The position numbers and the translations under genes were made by a program. DNA of 64,000 nt from Flavobacterium selenitireducens (GTDB lineage Bacteria > Bacteroidota > Bacteroidia > Flavobacteriales > Flavobacteriaceae): positions 124,001 to 188,000 of the forward strand of contig NZ_JAAVIY010000006.1 of assembly GCF_014748335.1 (NCBI RefSeq), in the 5' to 3' direction. Under the pieces are notes generated by a model. That model saw nothing but the letters and a program-made list of their open reading frames with translations. It was not told the origin of the DNA and made no database searches. The stretch's first letter is position 1. Every line of letters starts with the position of its first letter. This document shows, in pieces, positions 8,414 to 16,312 of this stretch.

Positions 8414-9652
8414 TTATTTAAAAACTTTTCCGTTTAACATAACCGTTTCGATGAGGTCGCTTCCGAAACGGTAGGGAATCTCATAAAACGAACTAATCGG
8501 TTTCGTAATGATGAGATTCGCCTTTTTTCCGACGGTAATGCTTCCGTGCGTCGCCGATAGTCCCATCGCGTAAGCCCCGTTTAGCGTGGCGGAGTTGATG
8601 GCTTCTTCGGGTGTCATCTTCATTTTGATGCAGGCCGTCGCCACTACGAAATTCATGTTGCCCGACGGCGTGGTGCCGGGATTGAAATCGGATGCCAATG
8701 CGAGCGGAAGTCCCGCGTTGAGCATCTGTCGGGCGGGCGTATACGGAATGCTGATAAAATACGAACACGACGGCAAGGCGACCGGCATGGTCTGGGTGTT
8801 TTTAAGAACTTCGATGTCTCCTTCGGTAACGATTTCAAGATGGTCGACCGACAGCGCGTTGAATTTTACACAGGCCTCGATGCCGCTTATCGCCGTAAAT
8901 TGGTTCACATGCACTTTGGCCTGTAGGCCGAATTCAAGTCCGGCCTGCATGATGCGTTCGGTCTCGGCAACCGAGAAATAACCGGTTTCGCAAAACGCGT
9001 CTATGTAATCGGCGAGATTTTCGCGCGCAATCGTCGGAAGCATTTTCTTTACGATCAGGTCGATATAACCGTCGTGGTCGCTCTTAAATTCCGATGGAAA
9101 AGCATGGGCTCCCAAAAATGTCGCCTTGACGGCCGCCGGATGATTCTCTTTCAATCGTTTGATGACGCGCAGCATTTTGAGTTCGCCTTCGACAGTCAGC
9201 CCATAGCCCGACTTAATTTCTACAGCGCCCGAACCTTGTCTCATGACTTCCTCCAGTCGCACTTTGGATTGCTCGTAGAGTTCGTCTTCGGAAGTTTCGT
9301 TGAGTTTTTTCGCGGAGTTGAGAATACCGCCTCCGCGATTGGCAATCTCCTCATAGCTGAGCCCGTTTATGCGATCTACGAATTCCTGGGTGCGGTTCCC
9401 AGCGTACACGATGTGCGTATGGCTGTCGCACCAGGCGGGAAGCACCACTTTGCCTGAAGCGTCGACGGTTTCGGCACCATCGATTTCTGGTAAGTCGTCC
9501 ATCGATCCGAAGCCGGCGATTTCCTCATTGTCGATGAGCAGCCAGGCATTTTCTATAAGCGGAAGTTCGGCCATGGCGAGCCCTGAGATCTTTGCAATCG
9601 AAATGTCGCGAATCTGTAAGAGTTGCCTGATATTGGTAATGAGTGTCTGCAT
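8414..9652 (-). CDS. hutI: Imidazolonepropionase
   Basis: The 412-residue amidohydrolase-superfamily enzyme converts 4-imidazolone-5-propanoate to N-formimidoyl-L-glutamate in histidine degradation. Visible features are the metal-binding DSHTH, the following YAGNR, EIKSGYGL, FLGAHAFP, the HVNQF His ligand region, SVDHLE and ASDFNPGTTPSGN. Length fits HutI. The product is the substrate of HutG, encoded one gene downstream. hutH and hutU are not in the window. It is monocistronic, with a -7 box upstream and a shared terminator. Confidence 0.95.
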   Translation of the reverse strand: MQTLITNIRQLLQIRDISIAKISGLAMAELPLIENAWLLIDNEEIAGFGSMDDLPEIDGAETVDASGKVVLPAWCDSHTHIVYAGNRTQEFVDRINGLSYEEIANRGGGILNSAKKLNETSEDELYEQSKVRLEEVMRQGSGAVEIKSGYGLTVEGELKMLRVIKRLKENHPAAVKATFLGAHAFPSEFKSDHDGYIDLIVKKMLPTIARENLADYIDAFCETGYFSVAETERIMQAGLEFGLQAKVHVNQFTAISGIEACVKFNALSVDHLEIVTEGDIEVLKNTQTMPVALPSCSYFISIPYTPARQMLNAGLPLALASDFNPGTTPSGNMNFVVATACIKMKMTPEEAINSATLNGAYAMGLSATHGSITVGKKANLIITKPISSFYEIPYRFGSDLIETVMLNGKVFK

Positions 9653-9674
9653 CCGGATGAGTCGTTAAGAAACC

Positions 9675-9682
9675 CAAAAGTA
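9675..9682 (-). promoter_or_regulatory. -7 promoter box for hutI
   Basis: The minus strand reads TACTTTTG, an exact TAnnTTTG match, 22 bp before the hutI ATG. Confidence 0.5.
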
Positions 9683-9756
9683 CTAATACTAAAATTTCCG
9701 AAGTCGCATCTGACGAAAAATCAAATCGCTTATCTTTAATCAAAATAATAGCACAG

Positions 9757-10845
9757 GTGAGGCGCATCAGATACAAAAAAGGGCGAAAGGTCCAACCTAA
9801 CTTTTTCGAATACACGGGGCTTTTCAAAAGCGATCCCGTGGAAATGCAGCTTTTCGTTTACAATTCAGAAGGTTACGAAGAATACCAGTCGTGTTCGCTC
9901 GACCGGATGGAAAAGGAATTGCGCGATCCGTCCCAGACACATGACGTCAAATGGCTCAACATCCACGGGCTTCACGAATCCGTGCTGATCCAGAAAATCG
10001 GGGAGTTTCTCGATATCGAGCCCATCATTATCGGCGATATCCTCAACGTCAACCGACGGGCGCGTATGGAAGAGGCGGACAACAAGTTGTTTTTCAGTAT
10101 AAAATCCATCCTGGCGGAAGACAAGGACGATTTCAAAAACCTTCGCGTGGAGCAAATCAGCTTCTTGATGCTTGATAATTTACTGGTTTCGTTCCAGGAG
10201 AAAAAAAGCGATTTTTTCACCCATTTGCGCGAGCGGATCCGAACCGGAAGCGGGATTGTCAGAAAGCGTGGGAACGATTACCTGTTGTACCTGTTGCTCG
10301 ATGCGGTAATGGAAAACTTTTTCATCACGCTTGAACGTTTTGAAGAGGAGATTGAAAAATTGCTGACCGACGCCAAAAATGCCGATAGTCCCGTCGTGCT
10401 CGAGCGCATCGAAAAAAGCCGGGACGCGTTGAACTTCCTCAAACGTGCCGTCGTGCCGCTGAGAGATGCGCTTTACAATCTAAAAAGCATAAAGGAAGAC
10501 GATGATTTTGACGGAATCGAACGCTCGAACTACACATTCTTTGCGCGTCTGCACCAAAAGTGCCTGGAAATCCTCGATCAGATCGAATACGACACCAACA
10601 CCCTCGAAAGTGCGTCGAACATATTTTTTTCGTCCCAAAACCAGCGCATGAACCAAATCATGAAAACGCTGACGGTGTTCTCAGTGATTTTTATGCCGCT
10701 GACGTTCATCGTAGGCGTATACGGCATGAACTTCGAAAACATGCCCGAGCTCAGAACCCAAAACGGCTATTACTCCATTTGGATCATCATGATCGTCGTG
10801 GCATTGGGAATGGCGGTTTATTTCAAACGCAAAAAATGGTTTTAG
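9757..10845 (+). CDS. corA: CorA-family magnesium transporter
   Basis: The 362-residue protein is a CorA channel that admits Mg2+ (or Co2+/Ni2+) through the inner membrane as a pentamer. A large soluble N-terminal domain is followed by two C-terminal membrane spans. The selectivity motif GMN is at 323-325 (VYGMNFENMPE), between the spans, and the tail is basic. The start is GTG at 9757 (MRRIRYKKGRK), the only start that keeps the usual basic N-terminus; a near-consensus TATCTTTA box (9731-9738) lies 18 bp before it. The gene ends directly before a tandem heptamer array. Confidence 0.93.
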   Translation: MRRIRYKKGRKVQPNFFEYTGLFKSDPVEMQLFVYNSEGYEEYQSCSLDRMEKELRDPSQTHDVKWLNIHGLHESVLIQKIGEFLDIEPIIIGDILNVNRRARMEEADNKLFFSIKSILAEDKDDFKNLRVEQISFLMLDNLLVSFQEKKSDFFTHLRERIRTGSGIVRKRGNDYLLYLLLDAVMENFFITLERFEEEIEKLLTDAKNADSPVVLERIEKSRDALNFLKRAVVPLRDALYNLKSIKEDDDFDGIERSNYTFFARLHQKCLEILDQIEYDTNTLESASNIFFSSQNQRMNQIMKTLTVFSVIFMPLTFIVGVYGMNFENMPELRTQNGYYSIWIIMIVVALGMAVYFKRKKWF

Positions 10846-10846
10846 T

Positions 10847-10874
10847 AATTGCAAATTGATAATTGACAGTTGAA
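10847..10874 (+). repeat. Four tandem heptamers directly after corA
   Basis: AATTGCA, AATTGAT, AATTGAC, AGTTGAA: four 7-base units beginning one base after the corA stop codon (10843-10845). The base content differs from the GTTTRAR arrays, but the period and position behind a stop are the same. Confidence 0.75.
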
Positions 10875-10899
10875 TGCGCTCGAATTACACCAATATCAA

Positions 10900-11397
10900 T
10901 TATTTGATAGGGTCATATTTTTCTACCCAATCGGTACTTTTTATCGCGGTGACTTTGTTTTCCTTATTCATGATCACACGCAGCTCTTTGTTGGCGATTT
11001 TCTTGGAATAATCGGCTTTGTAGCGGTAAACATTAGTGTCGTCCTTTTTGTTGTGAACGATTTCGACAAGTGTCAGGTCTTTGAAATCCCCATACTTGAG
11101 GCGAAACTTGTGGCAGGTTTTAGTGATTTTCGATTCCGTTGTATTAGCGATCACGTTGGGCGTGGCTTCGCTTGAGTTGAACGGGCGAAAACGGGAAGTA
11201 TTGCAGGCGTTGAGCACGCGCTTACCGAAGTCATAGGCGCGCTTTTTCTGTTCGGAATCGGCTTCGTCGATCGGGATCCGGTCATTTGTCGCAATTTCGT
11301 TTTTTGGCTTTGAAGGAGTCTTGGACGCCGATTTTTGCTTCGACTTACACGAAGCCAGAAAGGCAACGACAGCTAAAATCAGGATTACTTTTTTCAT
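10900..11397 (-). CDS. Small lipoprotein of unknown function
   Basis: The 165-residue protein has a lipoprotein signal peptide (MKKVILILAVVAFLASC, lipobox LASC with Cys17) followed by a Lys/Ser-rich linker and a small soluble domain with two further cysteines (NACNTS, KTCHKF). No known domain is recognised. The start overlaps the stop of the M23 gene by 4 bp (ATGA), so the two are probably translationally coupled and act in the same process, most simply in the envelope (inference). Confidence 0.8.
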   Translation of the reverse strand: MKKVILILAVVAFLASCKSKQKSASKTPSKPKNEIATNDRIPIDEADSEQKKRAYDFGKRVLNACNTSRFRPFNSSEATPNVIANTTESKITKTCHKFRLKYGDFKDLTLVEIVHNKKDDTNVYRYKADYSKKIANKELRVIMNKENKVTAIKSTDWVEKYDPIK

Positions 11398-12077
11398 GTT
11401 GTGTGTTTTATTTTAAGCAAAATGTTTGGGTCGGGGCAGTTGTTTCGGTAATGTTCGAGGTCGTCCTGGGAACAGACGCCGGGATAATCGCCAAAATTAC
11501 CTTCCAAATCAATGACGATCTGGAAATGCAGGTGAGGCGGATAGTCGCCGTTGACGGACGCTTCTCCTAACGTCCCGATCTGTTGTCCTTTCCCGACATC
11601 ATCTCCGATTTCTATCGTTTCTATGCTTTCGGCAGACAAATGTCCGTAAAGCGTAAAAAACGAAACTCCATCGAATTCGTGTTCAAGGATAATCGTGGGG
11701 CCGTAGTTTCCTTTTCCCGCATTGAAGTCAAAACTGTGGACTTTTCCTTCAAGCGCGGCCAGTACGGGCGTTTCGGCTTCTGCCCAAATGTCGAGCCCGA
11801 TATGGATATCTCGTTCTTGTTCGGTTTCATCCTGAAAAAGCTCGCTGCGTTTGTAAAGGGTTCGTTTTTCCAGATATCCTCCAAACGCTGCCAACCCGTT
11901 CCGATCGTCAATAAACTGATCGATATATGCCGAAAAACCGTCCGAATCGGAAACCAGTTCCACTGTTACATCAGGATTATCCGAAGACAGATCAATACTG
12001 CGGAAGCGGTCGTATCGAATCGTGGCATCGAGCACATGGACGTCTTGTTGTTTCAGTAGAAAATCGTGCAGATCCAT
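11394..12077 (-). CDS. M23-family metallopeptidase without signal peptide
   Basis: The 227-residue protein has a C-terminal LytM/M23 domain: HIGLD (first His and Asp zinc ligands), GNYGPTIILEHEFDG, LYGHLS and HLHFQI (last His ligand). M23 enzymes cut peptidoglycan cross-links or glycyl bonds. There is no signal peptide or membrane segment: the N-terminus MDLHDFLLKQQDVH is soluble and acidic. A cytoplasmic role or unusual export must therefore be considered. It lies directly after the flavoprotein stop (no spacer) and overlaps the downstream lipoprotein start, forming a three-gene operon. Confidence 0.85.
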   Translation of the reverse strand: MDLHDFLLKQQDVHVLDATIRYDRFRSIDLSSDNPDVTVELVSDSDGFSAYIDQFIDDRNGLAAFGGYLEKRTLYKRSELFQDETEQERDIHIGLDIWAEAETPVLAALEGKVHSFDFNAGKGNYGPTIILEHEFDGVSFFTLYGHLSAESIETIEIGDDVGKGQQIGTLGEASVNGDYPPHLHFQIVIDLEGNFGDYPGVCSQDDLEHYRNNCPDPNILLKIKHTT

Positions 12078-12986
12078 TTAAAAAATTTCGTTTACGAGTT
12101 CGTGGTTGATGCAAATGCCGGCAGTATTTCCGGATGCGATCGCCCTCGCCAGGGAACGCATCGCCATCGTGTTGTCGCCACATGCAAAAAGTCCCGGGAC
12201 GTTGGTGCGCTGGGATTCATCGACAATGACAAAGCCATGGTTGTCTAGATCGCAGCCCATCGCGATCGGGATTTGCGTGCTTTGGCGAACGCCTGCCCTT
12301 GCATAAATGGCGTCGAAGGCTTCGGAAGTTCCGTCGTCAAATACGACGCTGGTCACATTACCGTCCGAATGCAGGATTTCGGATATGACTTTCGGATGCA
12401 CCGGAATTTCCTTTTCCTTTAAAACACCAAGCGCCTCGAACGAAAAAGGCTCGTTCCCATTGGTGAGCAACGAAATATCGCGACTCCACTGCCTCATGAG
12501 TTTCGCCATTTCAAAACCCGCCTGGCCGTGCGCGAGAATTCCGATTTTTTTATGCGCAATCTCAAATGCGTGGCAATACGGGCAATGGATGGCGGTTTTT
12601 CCCCAACAAGCTGAAAAACCCGGAATTTCGGGTAAGATATCGGTCACACCCGTTGCGAGCAATACTTTTTGCGCCAGGAAAGATATACCGGTTTCCGTCG
12701 TGACCTCAAATTCGCAGTCGCGTCCGGAAATGGCTTTAGCCCTTCCGCTAAAAAACGTCACGCTATGGTATTTGAGCACTTGTTCTTTCGCCTTGGCCGC
12801 GATCACTTCCGGAGCTTCGTTGTCGAAACCGACGAGATTGTGGGCGCTCGGGGAATTTCGGTTACAGGCTGAGTTGCTGTCGATAACCAGAACGTTTCTC
12901 AGCGATCGGCCGAGCGTCATAGCTGCGGACAATCCGGCGTAACTGCCTCCGATAATGATCACTTCGTAAACCGGAAGCTCTTCCAT
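12078..12986 (-). CDS. Thioredoxin-reductase-like FAD flavoprotein
   Basis: The 302-residue protein has an N-terminal FAD-binding motif (GGSYAGLSAAM), a redox pair CPYC within HCPYCHAFE, and a C-terminal FACGDN that contacts FAD. This is the layout of low-molecular-weight thioredoxin reductases. The NADPH-binding segment (GILAHGQAGFEMA) departs from the usual GxGxxA, so the electron donor is uncertain. It leads an operon with the M23 protein (abutting) and a lipoprotein. A dedicated TrxB cannot be excluded, but the sequence looks more like the TrxB-like oxidoreductases that act on small molecules or special partners. Confidence 0.85.
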   Translation of the reverse strand: MEELPVYEVIIIGGSYAGLSAAMTLGRSLRNVLVIDSNSACNRNSPSAHNLVGFDNEAPEVIAAKAKEQVLKYHSVTFFSGRAKAISGRDCEFEVTTETGISFLAQKVLLATGVTDILPEIPGFSACWGKTAIHCPYCHAFEIAHKKIGILAHGQAGFEMAKLMRQWSRDISLLTNGNEPFSFEALGVLKEKEIPVHPKVISEILHSDGNVTSVVFDDGTSEAFDAIYARAGVRQSTQIPIAMGCDLDNHGFVIVDESQRTNVPGLFACGDNTMAMRSLARAIASGNTAGICINHELVNEIF

Positions 12987-13021
12987 AATCTTGATTCGAT
13001 AAGAATGTAATGTTTGTTGGA

Positions 13022-13306
13022 TTATTTCACTTTGATTCTTGGCGGTGGAGGCGGAGGCGGCGGAAGCTGTCCCGGTTTTGGTGGCGGAGGCGGGGCCGGA
13101 ACAGTAACTTCCACTTTGCCATCCGGCGACTTTACTTCGACTTCGCGAGGTTTTGGAGCATCTGCTTCTTGTACAGGAGGCGCGTCCGGAGGAACGACCG
13201 TTATTGTATCGTTCAACGGTTCCCCGGGAGCGGCTGGATCGTTTCGATCCTTACACGATGCAAGTGCAAGAAACACACAGGCCAATAAAATAGATCTGAC
13301 TTTCAT
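13022..13306 (-). CDS. Tiny proline-rich lipoprotein
   Basis: The 94-residue protein has a lipoprotein signal (MKVRSILLACVFLALASC, Cys18) followed by a Pro/Ala/Val segment with two polyproline runs (APPPPPKPG, then eight prolines) and a basic end. It has no catalytic domain; polyproline stretches of this kind act as extended spacers. It lies 8 bp downstream of a second small lipoprotein gene and shares its SPDGKVEV/DGKTKVEV style of motif, suggesting a related pair. Confidence 0.75.
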   Translation of the reverse strand: MKVRSILLACVFLALASCKDRNDPAAPGEPLNDTITVVPPDAPPVQEADAPKPREVEVKSPDGKVEVTVPAPPPPPKPGQLPPPPPPPPRIKVK

Positions 13307-13314
13307 GCCGAAGC

Positions 13315-13563
13315 TTATTTAACTTCGACTTTGGTCTTCCCGTCTTTTACCTCTACGTCAGTGTTGTCGCCGTCTACGTTAACGCCCTCTTTGCCCACTT
13401 CAACGGATGTTCCGGACGTGTCCTGTGGAGTTTCGACGGCTGGAGGCGGAGGCGTCACTACCACGGTAGTATCCCTGCTTTCGATTGTCGTTTCTGTTTT
13501 TTTCTCGCAAGAAGCGACTGTTGCCAATGCGATCGCACCGAGCATAAGAATTGAATTTTTCAT
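13315..13563 (-). CDS. Tiny acidic lipoprotein
   Basis: The 82-residue protein starts MKNSILMLGAIALATVASC (lipobox VASC) and continues as a Thr/Val/Asp-rich, low-complexity acidic chain ending DGKTKVEVK. The ATG at 13563 is chosen over an upstream ATG at 13611 because only the later start gives a proper lipoprotein signal. It is followed after 8 bp by another small lipoprotein gene. Function unknown; no domain recognised. Confidence 0.7.
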   Translation of the reverse strand: MKNSILMLGAIALATVASCEKKTETTIESRDTTVVVTPPPPAVETPQDTSGTSVEVGKEGVNVDGDNTDVEVKDGKTKVEVK

Positions 13564-13650
13564 GACATTGTTATTTTGGTTAATGGCTTGAAGTTCGGCA
13601 GATATTCCCAAACCGCAATGGACTTCTTAAAACCATGTAACATTTAAGCG

Positions 13651-13681
13651 TAAAATAAAAAATCCGGCGATGAACCGGATT
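13651..13681 (-). terminator. Terminator of the E1 dehydrogenase gene
   Basis: The perfect 7-bp stem AATCCGG (13661-13667) and CCGGATT (13675-13681) has a 7-base loop and a T-rich run on the minus strand, just after the stop at 13690. Confidence 0.85.
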
Positions 13682-13689
13682 AATTTGTT

Positions 13690-16098
13690 TTAGTAAAGCG
13701 AAGGGTATCGTTTCCCGTCCAATTCGTTGAAGATCGCATAGACCTTTTCGTATATGTCTTCGGCCGACGGCTTCGAAAAATAATCTCCATCGGTACCATA
13801 TGCGGGGCGATGCGCCTTTGCGGACATGGTTTGCGGCTTGCTGTCGAGAAATTGGTAGGCGCCCTGTTCGTCTACGATCTGTTGCAACAGATACGCGGAG
13901 GCACCTCCAGGAACATCCTCGTCGACTACGAGAAGTCGATTGGTTTTTGACACGCTTTTCGCAATGTCATGGTTTAAGTCGAACGGCAAAAGTGACTGGC
14001 AGTCAATAATTTCGCAATTAATGTTTACTTCCATCAATTCTTTGGCGGCCTGTTCGACGATCCTCAACGTAGATCCATACGATACGATCGTGATGTCCGA
14101 ACCTTCACGAACTGTTTCCACGACGCCAATCGGTGTTTTGAATTCGCCAAGATTGTCTGGCATTTTCTCCTTCAGGCGATAGCCGTTAAGGCATTCGATG
14201 ATGAGCGCAGGTTCGTCGCACTCCATCAACGTGTTATAAAATCCGGCCGCTTTTGTCATGTTTCTCGGAACCAGGATGTGGATTCCTCTCAACGCATTGA
14301 TGATCATGCCCATAGGAGATCCGGAATGCCAGATGCCTTCGAGCCTATGGCCGCGCGTGCGCACGATCAACGGGGCTTTTTGGCGCCCTTTGGTGCGGTA
14401 TTGCAACGTAGCCAGATCGTCGCTCATGATTTGGATGGCATACAAAAGGTAATCAAGGTATTGGATTTCCGCAATCGGACGCAAACCTCTCATAGCCATG
14501 CCGATTCCCTGTCCGAGTATGGTCGCCTCGCGTATTCCCGCATCGGCCACGCGCAAGTCTCCGTATTTTTCCTGCATGCCTTCCAAACCTTGGTTGACAT
14601 CGCCTATATTTCCCGAATCTTCACCGAATACCAACGCGTTCGGATACTTTTGGAAAAGGGCGTCAAAGTTGTCGCGCAGTACGAGCCTTGCGTCGGCATC
14701 TTCGGCATCTTCGGCGTAGTGGGGCAAAACTTCCTGAACCGATGTGACATTTTGGGCCGATTCCGAAAACAGGTGGGAACTGAAATTGGGCTGTATTTTC
14801 CTAATATACGATTCGATCCAGCCGGCGAGTTGCAAGCGCAACGCGTCTTCAGGCAACAGCATTCGCAGGACTTTGCGGGCCGTGACAAGCAGGTCTTTTC
14901 GAATGGGTTCCTTTATCGACGCGGTTTCCGAAGCGAATTTCTCGATGAAAACGCGGTTGGCGCTTTGTCCGGCTATGTTTTGAAGCAGTCCGACAAGTTC
15001 CGTCTGCTCTTGTTTTATAGGGTCGAGATACGCACTCCAGGCGGCCTTTTTGGCCTCAAGCACCTCTTTTTTCGCTTCCGATTCCATTTCGTCGAGCAGG
15101 CCTTCCGCACAAAGGTCGTTGCGCAGCATCCATTCCCGCATCTGCTTGATGCAGTCGAAATCCGATTCCCATTGAAGGCGATCGGCATTTTTGTAACGCT
15201 CATGCGAGCCGGAGGTAGAGTGGCCTTGTGGCTGTGTGACTTCGGTTACGTGGATCAGGATCGGGATGTGTTCTTCCCTGGCGATCTTGGAGGCCTTGTC
15301 GTAAGTTGCCACCAACTCGGCATAGTCCCAACCTTTGCAGCGAAAAACCTCATAACCTTTGACGTTCTCGTCCCGTTGCAGGCCTTTGAGTATTTCGGAG
15401 ATGTTTTCCTTTGTCGTCTGGTGCCTGGCGTGTACCGAAATTCCGTATTCGTCGTCCCAGACCGAGATGACCATCGGGACCTGTAAAACTCCGGCGGCAT
15501 TGATCGTCTCGAAAAACAAGCCTTCGGACGTGCTCGCGTTTCCGATGGTTCCCCAGGCGATTTCATTTCCGAGTATCGAAAAGTTCGTGCTTCCCGGAAT
15601 ATGCGGTGCGTTCCTGTAAATTTTGGAAGCCTGAGCCAAACCCAGCAATCGCGGCATTTGTCCCGCCGTGGGCGAAATGTCCGAAGAGGAATTTTTTTGT
15701 ACGGTGAGGTTTTTCCACGAACCGTCGGCATTGAGGCTGTGTGTGGCAAAGTGGCCGCCCATTTGGCGTCCGGCACTCATAGGCTCGTTTTCGAGGTCGG
15801 CGTGACCGTACAATCCGGCAAAGAATTGCTGGACCGTCAATTGGCCGATCGCCATCATGAACGTCTGGTCGCGATAATAGCCCGAGCGGAAATCACCGTT
15901 TTTGAACGCCTTTGCCATCGCGAGTTGCGGCACTTCTTTCCCATCGCCGAAAATACCGAACTTGGCTTTTCCGGTCAGGACTTCGCGTCGGCCCAAAAGG
16001 CTGCATTCGCGGCTGACCAGGGCGATTTTGTAATCGGTGAGGACTTCTTTCTTGAAATCCTCGAAAGTTAGGGTAGGAGCGGTCTCGGCTTGGTTCAT
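13690..16098 (-). CDS. 2-oxo acid dehydrogenase E1, fused alpha and beta subunits
   Basis: The 802-residue protein fuses both E1 subunits of a thiamine-diphosphate 2-oxo acid dehydrogenase, most similar in style to branched-chain 2-oxoacid enzymes. The alpha half (about 1-380) carries GYYRDQTFMM, GRQMGGHF and the TPP-region segment GNASTSEG with EYGISV. The beta half (about 470-802) has FGEDSGNIGDVNQGL, DAGIREATILGQGIG, GHRLEGIWHSGSPMG and the transketolase C-terminal SYGST...VDEDVPGGAS. The ATG at 16098 is preferred because the alternative TTG at 16119 lies in the -7 box. E2 and E3 genes are not adjacent and must be encoded elsewhere. Confidence 0.92.
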   Translation of the reverse strand: MNQAETAPTLTFEDFKKEVLTDYKIALVSRECSLLGRREVLTGKAKFGIFGDGKEVPQLAMAKAFKNGDFRSGYYRDQTFMMAIGQLTVQQFFAGLYGHADLENEPMSAGRQMGGHFATHSLNADGSWKNLTVQKNSSSDISPTAGQMPRLLGLAQASKIYRNAPHIPGSTNFSILGNEIAWGTIGNASTSEGLFFETINAAGVLQVPMVISVWDDEYGISVHARHQTTKENISEILKGLQRDENVKGYEVFRCKGWDYAELVATYDKASKIAREEHIPILIHVTEVTQPQGHSTSGSHERYKNADRLQWESDFDCIKQMREWMLRNDLCAEGLLDEMESEAKKEVLEAKKAAWSAYLDPIKQEQTELVGLLQNIAGQSANRVFIEKFASETASIKEPIRKDLLVTARKVLRMLLPEDALRLQLAGWIESYIRKIQPNFSSHLFSESAQNVTSVQEVLPHYAEDAEDADARLVLRDNFDALFQKYPNALVFGEDSGNIGDVNQGLEGMQEKYGDLRVADAGIREATILGQGIGMAMRGLRPIAEIQYLDYLLYAIQIMSDDLATLQYRTKGRQKAPLIVRTRGHRLEGIWHSGSPMGMIINALRGIHILVPRNMTKAAGFYNTLMECDEPALIIECLNGYRLKEKMPDNLGEFKTPIGVVETVREGSDITIVSYGSTLRIVEQAAKELMEVNINCEIIDCQSLLPFDLNHDIAKSVSKTNRLLVVDEDVPGGASAYLLQQIVDEQGAYQFLDSKPQTMSAKAHRPAYGTDGDYFSKPSAEDIYEKVYAIFNELDGKRYPSLY

Positions 16099-16116
16099 GT
16101 GATCGTGGTTAGGAAA

Positions 16117-16124
16117 CAAATGTA
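16117..16124 (-). promoter_or_regulatory. -7 promoter box for the E1 dehydrogenase gene
   Basis: The minus strand reads TACATTTG, an exact TAnnTTTG match, 18 bp before the ATG at 16098. It overlaps the possible upstream TTG start. Confidence 0.55.
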
Positions 16125-16312
16125 ATGAAATTGTGTCGGAGTTGTTCCGTTCAATTCCACTTTTCGCATCAAATGACGATAATGCTTGGTATTTTTTACA
16201 TTATGTGGATTTTTTGACGTCTAAACGGCGCATTTGTTTAGAATCTGCAAATCAAAATCCCGAATCTGCGAATTACCTGCCGTAAACGTCTCGAAATACG
16301 TCGTCATGCGAA

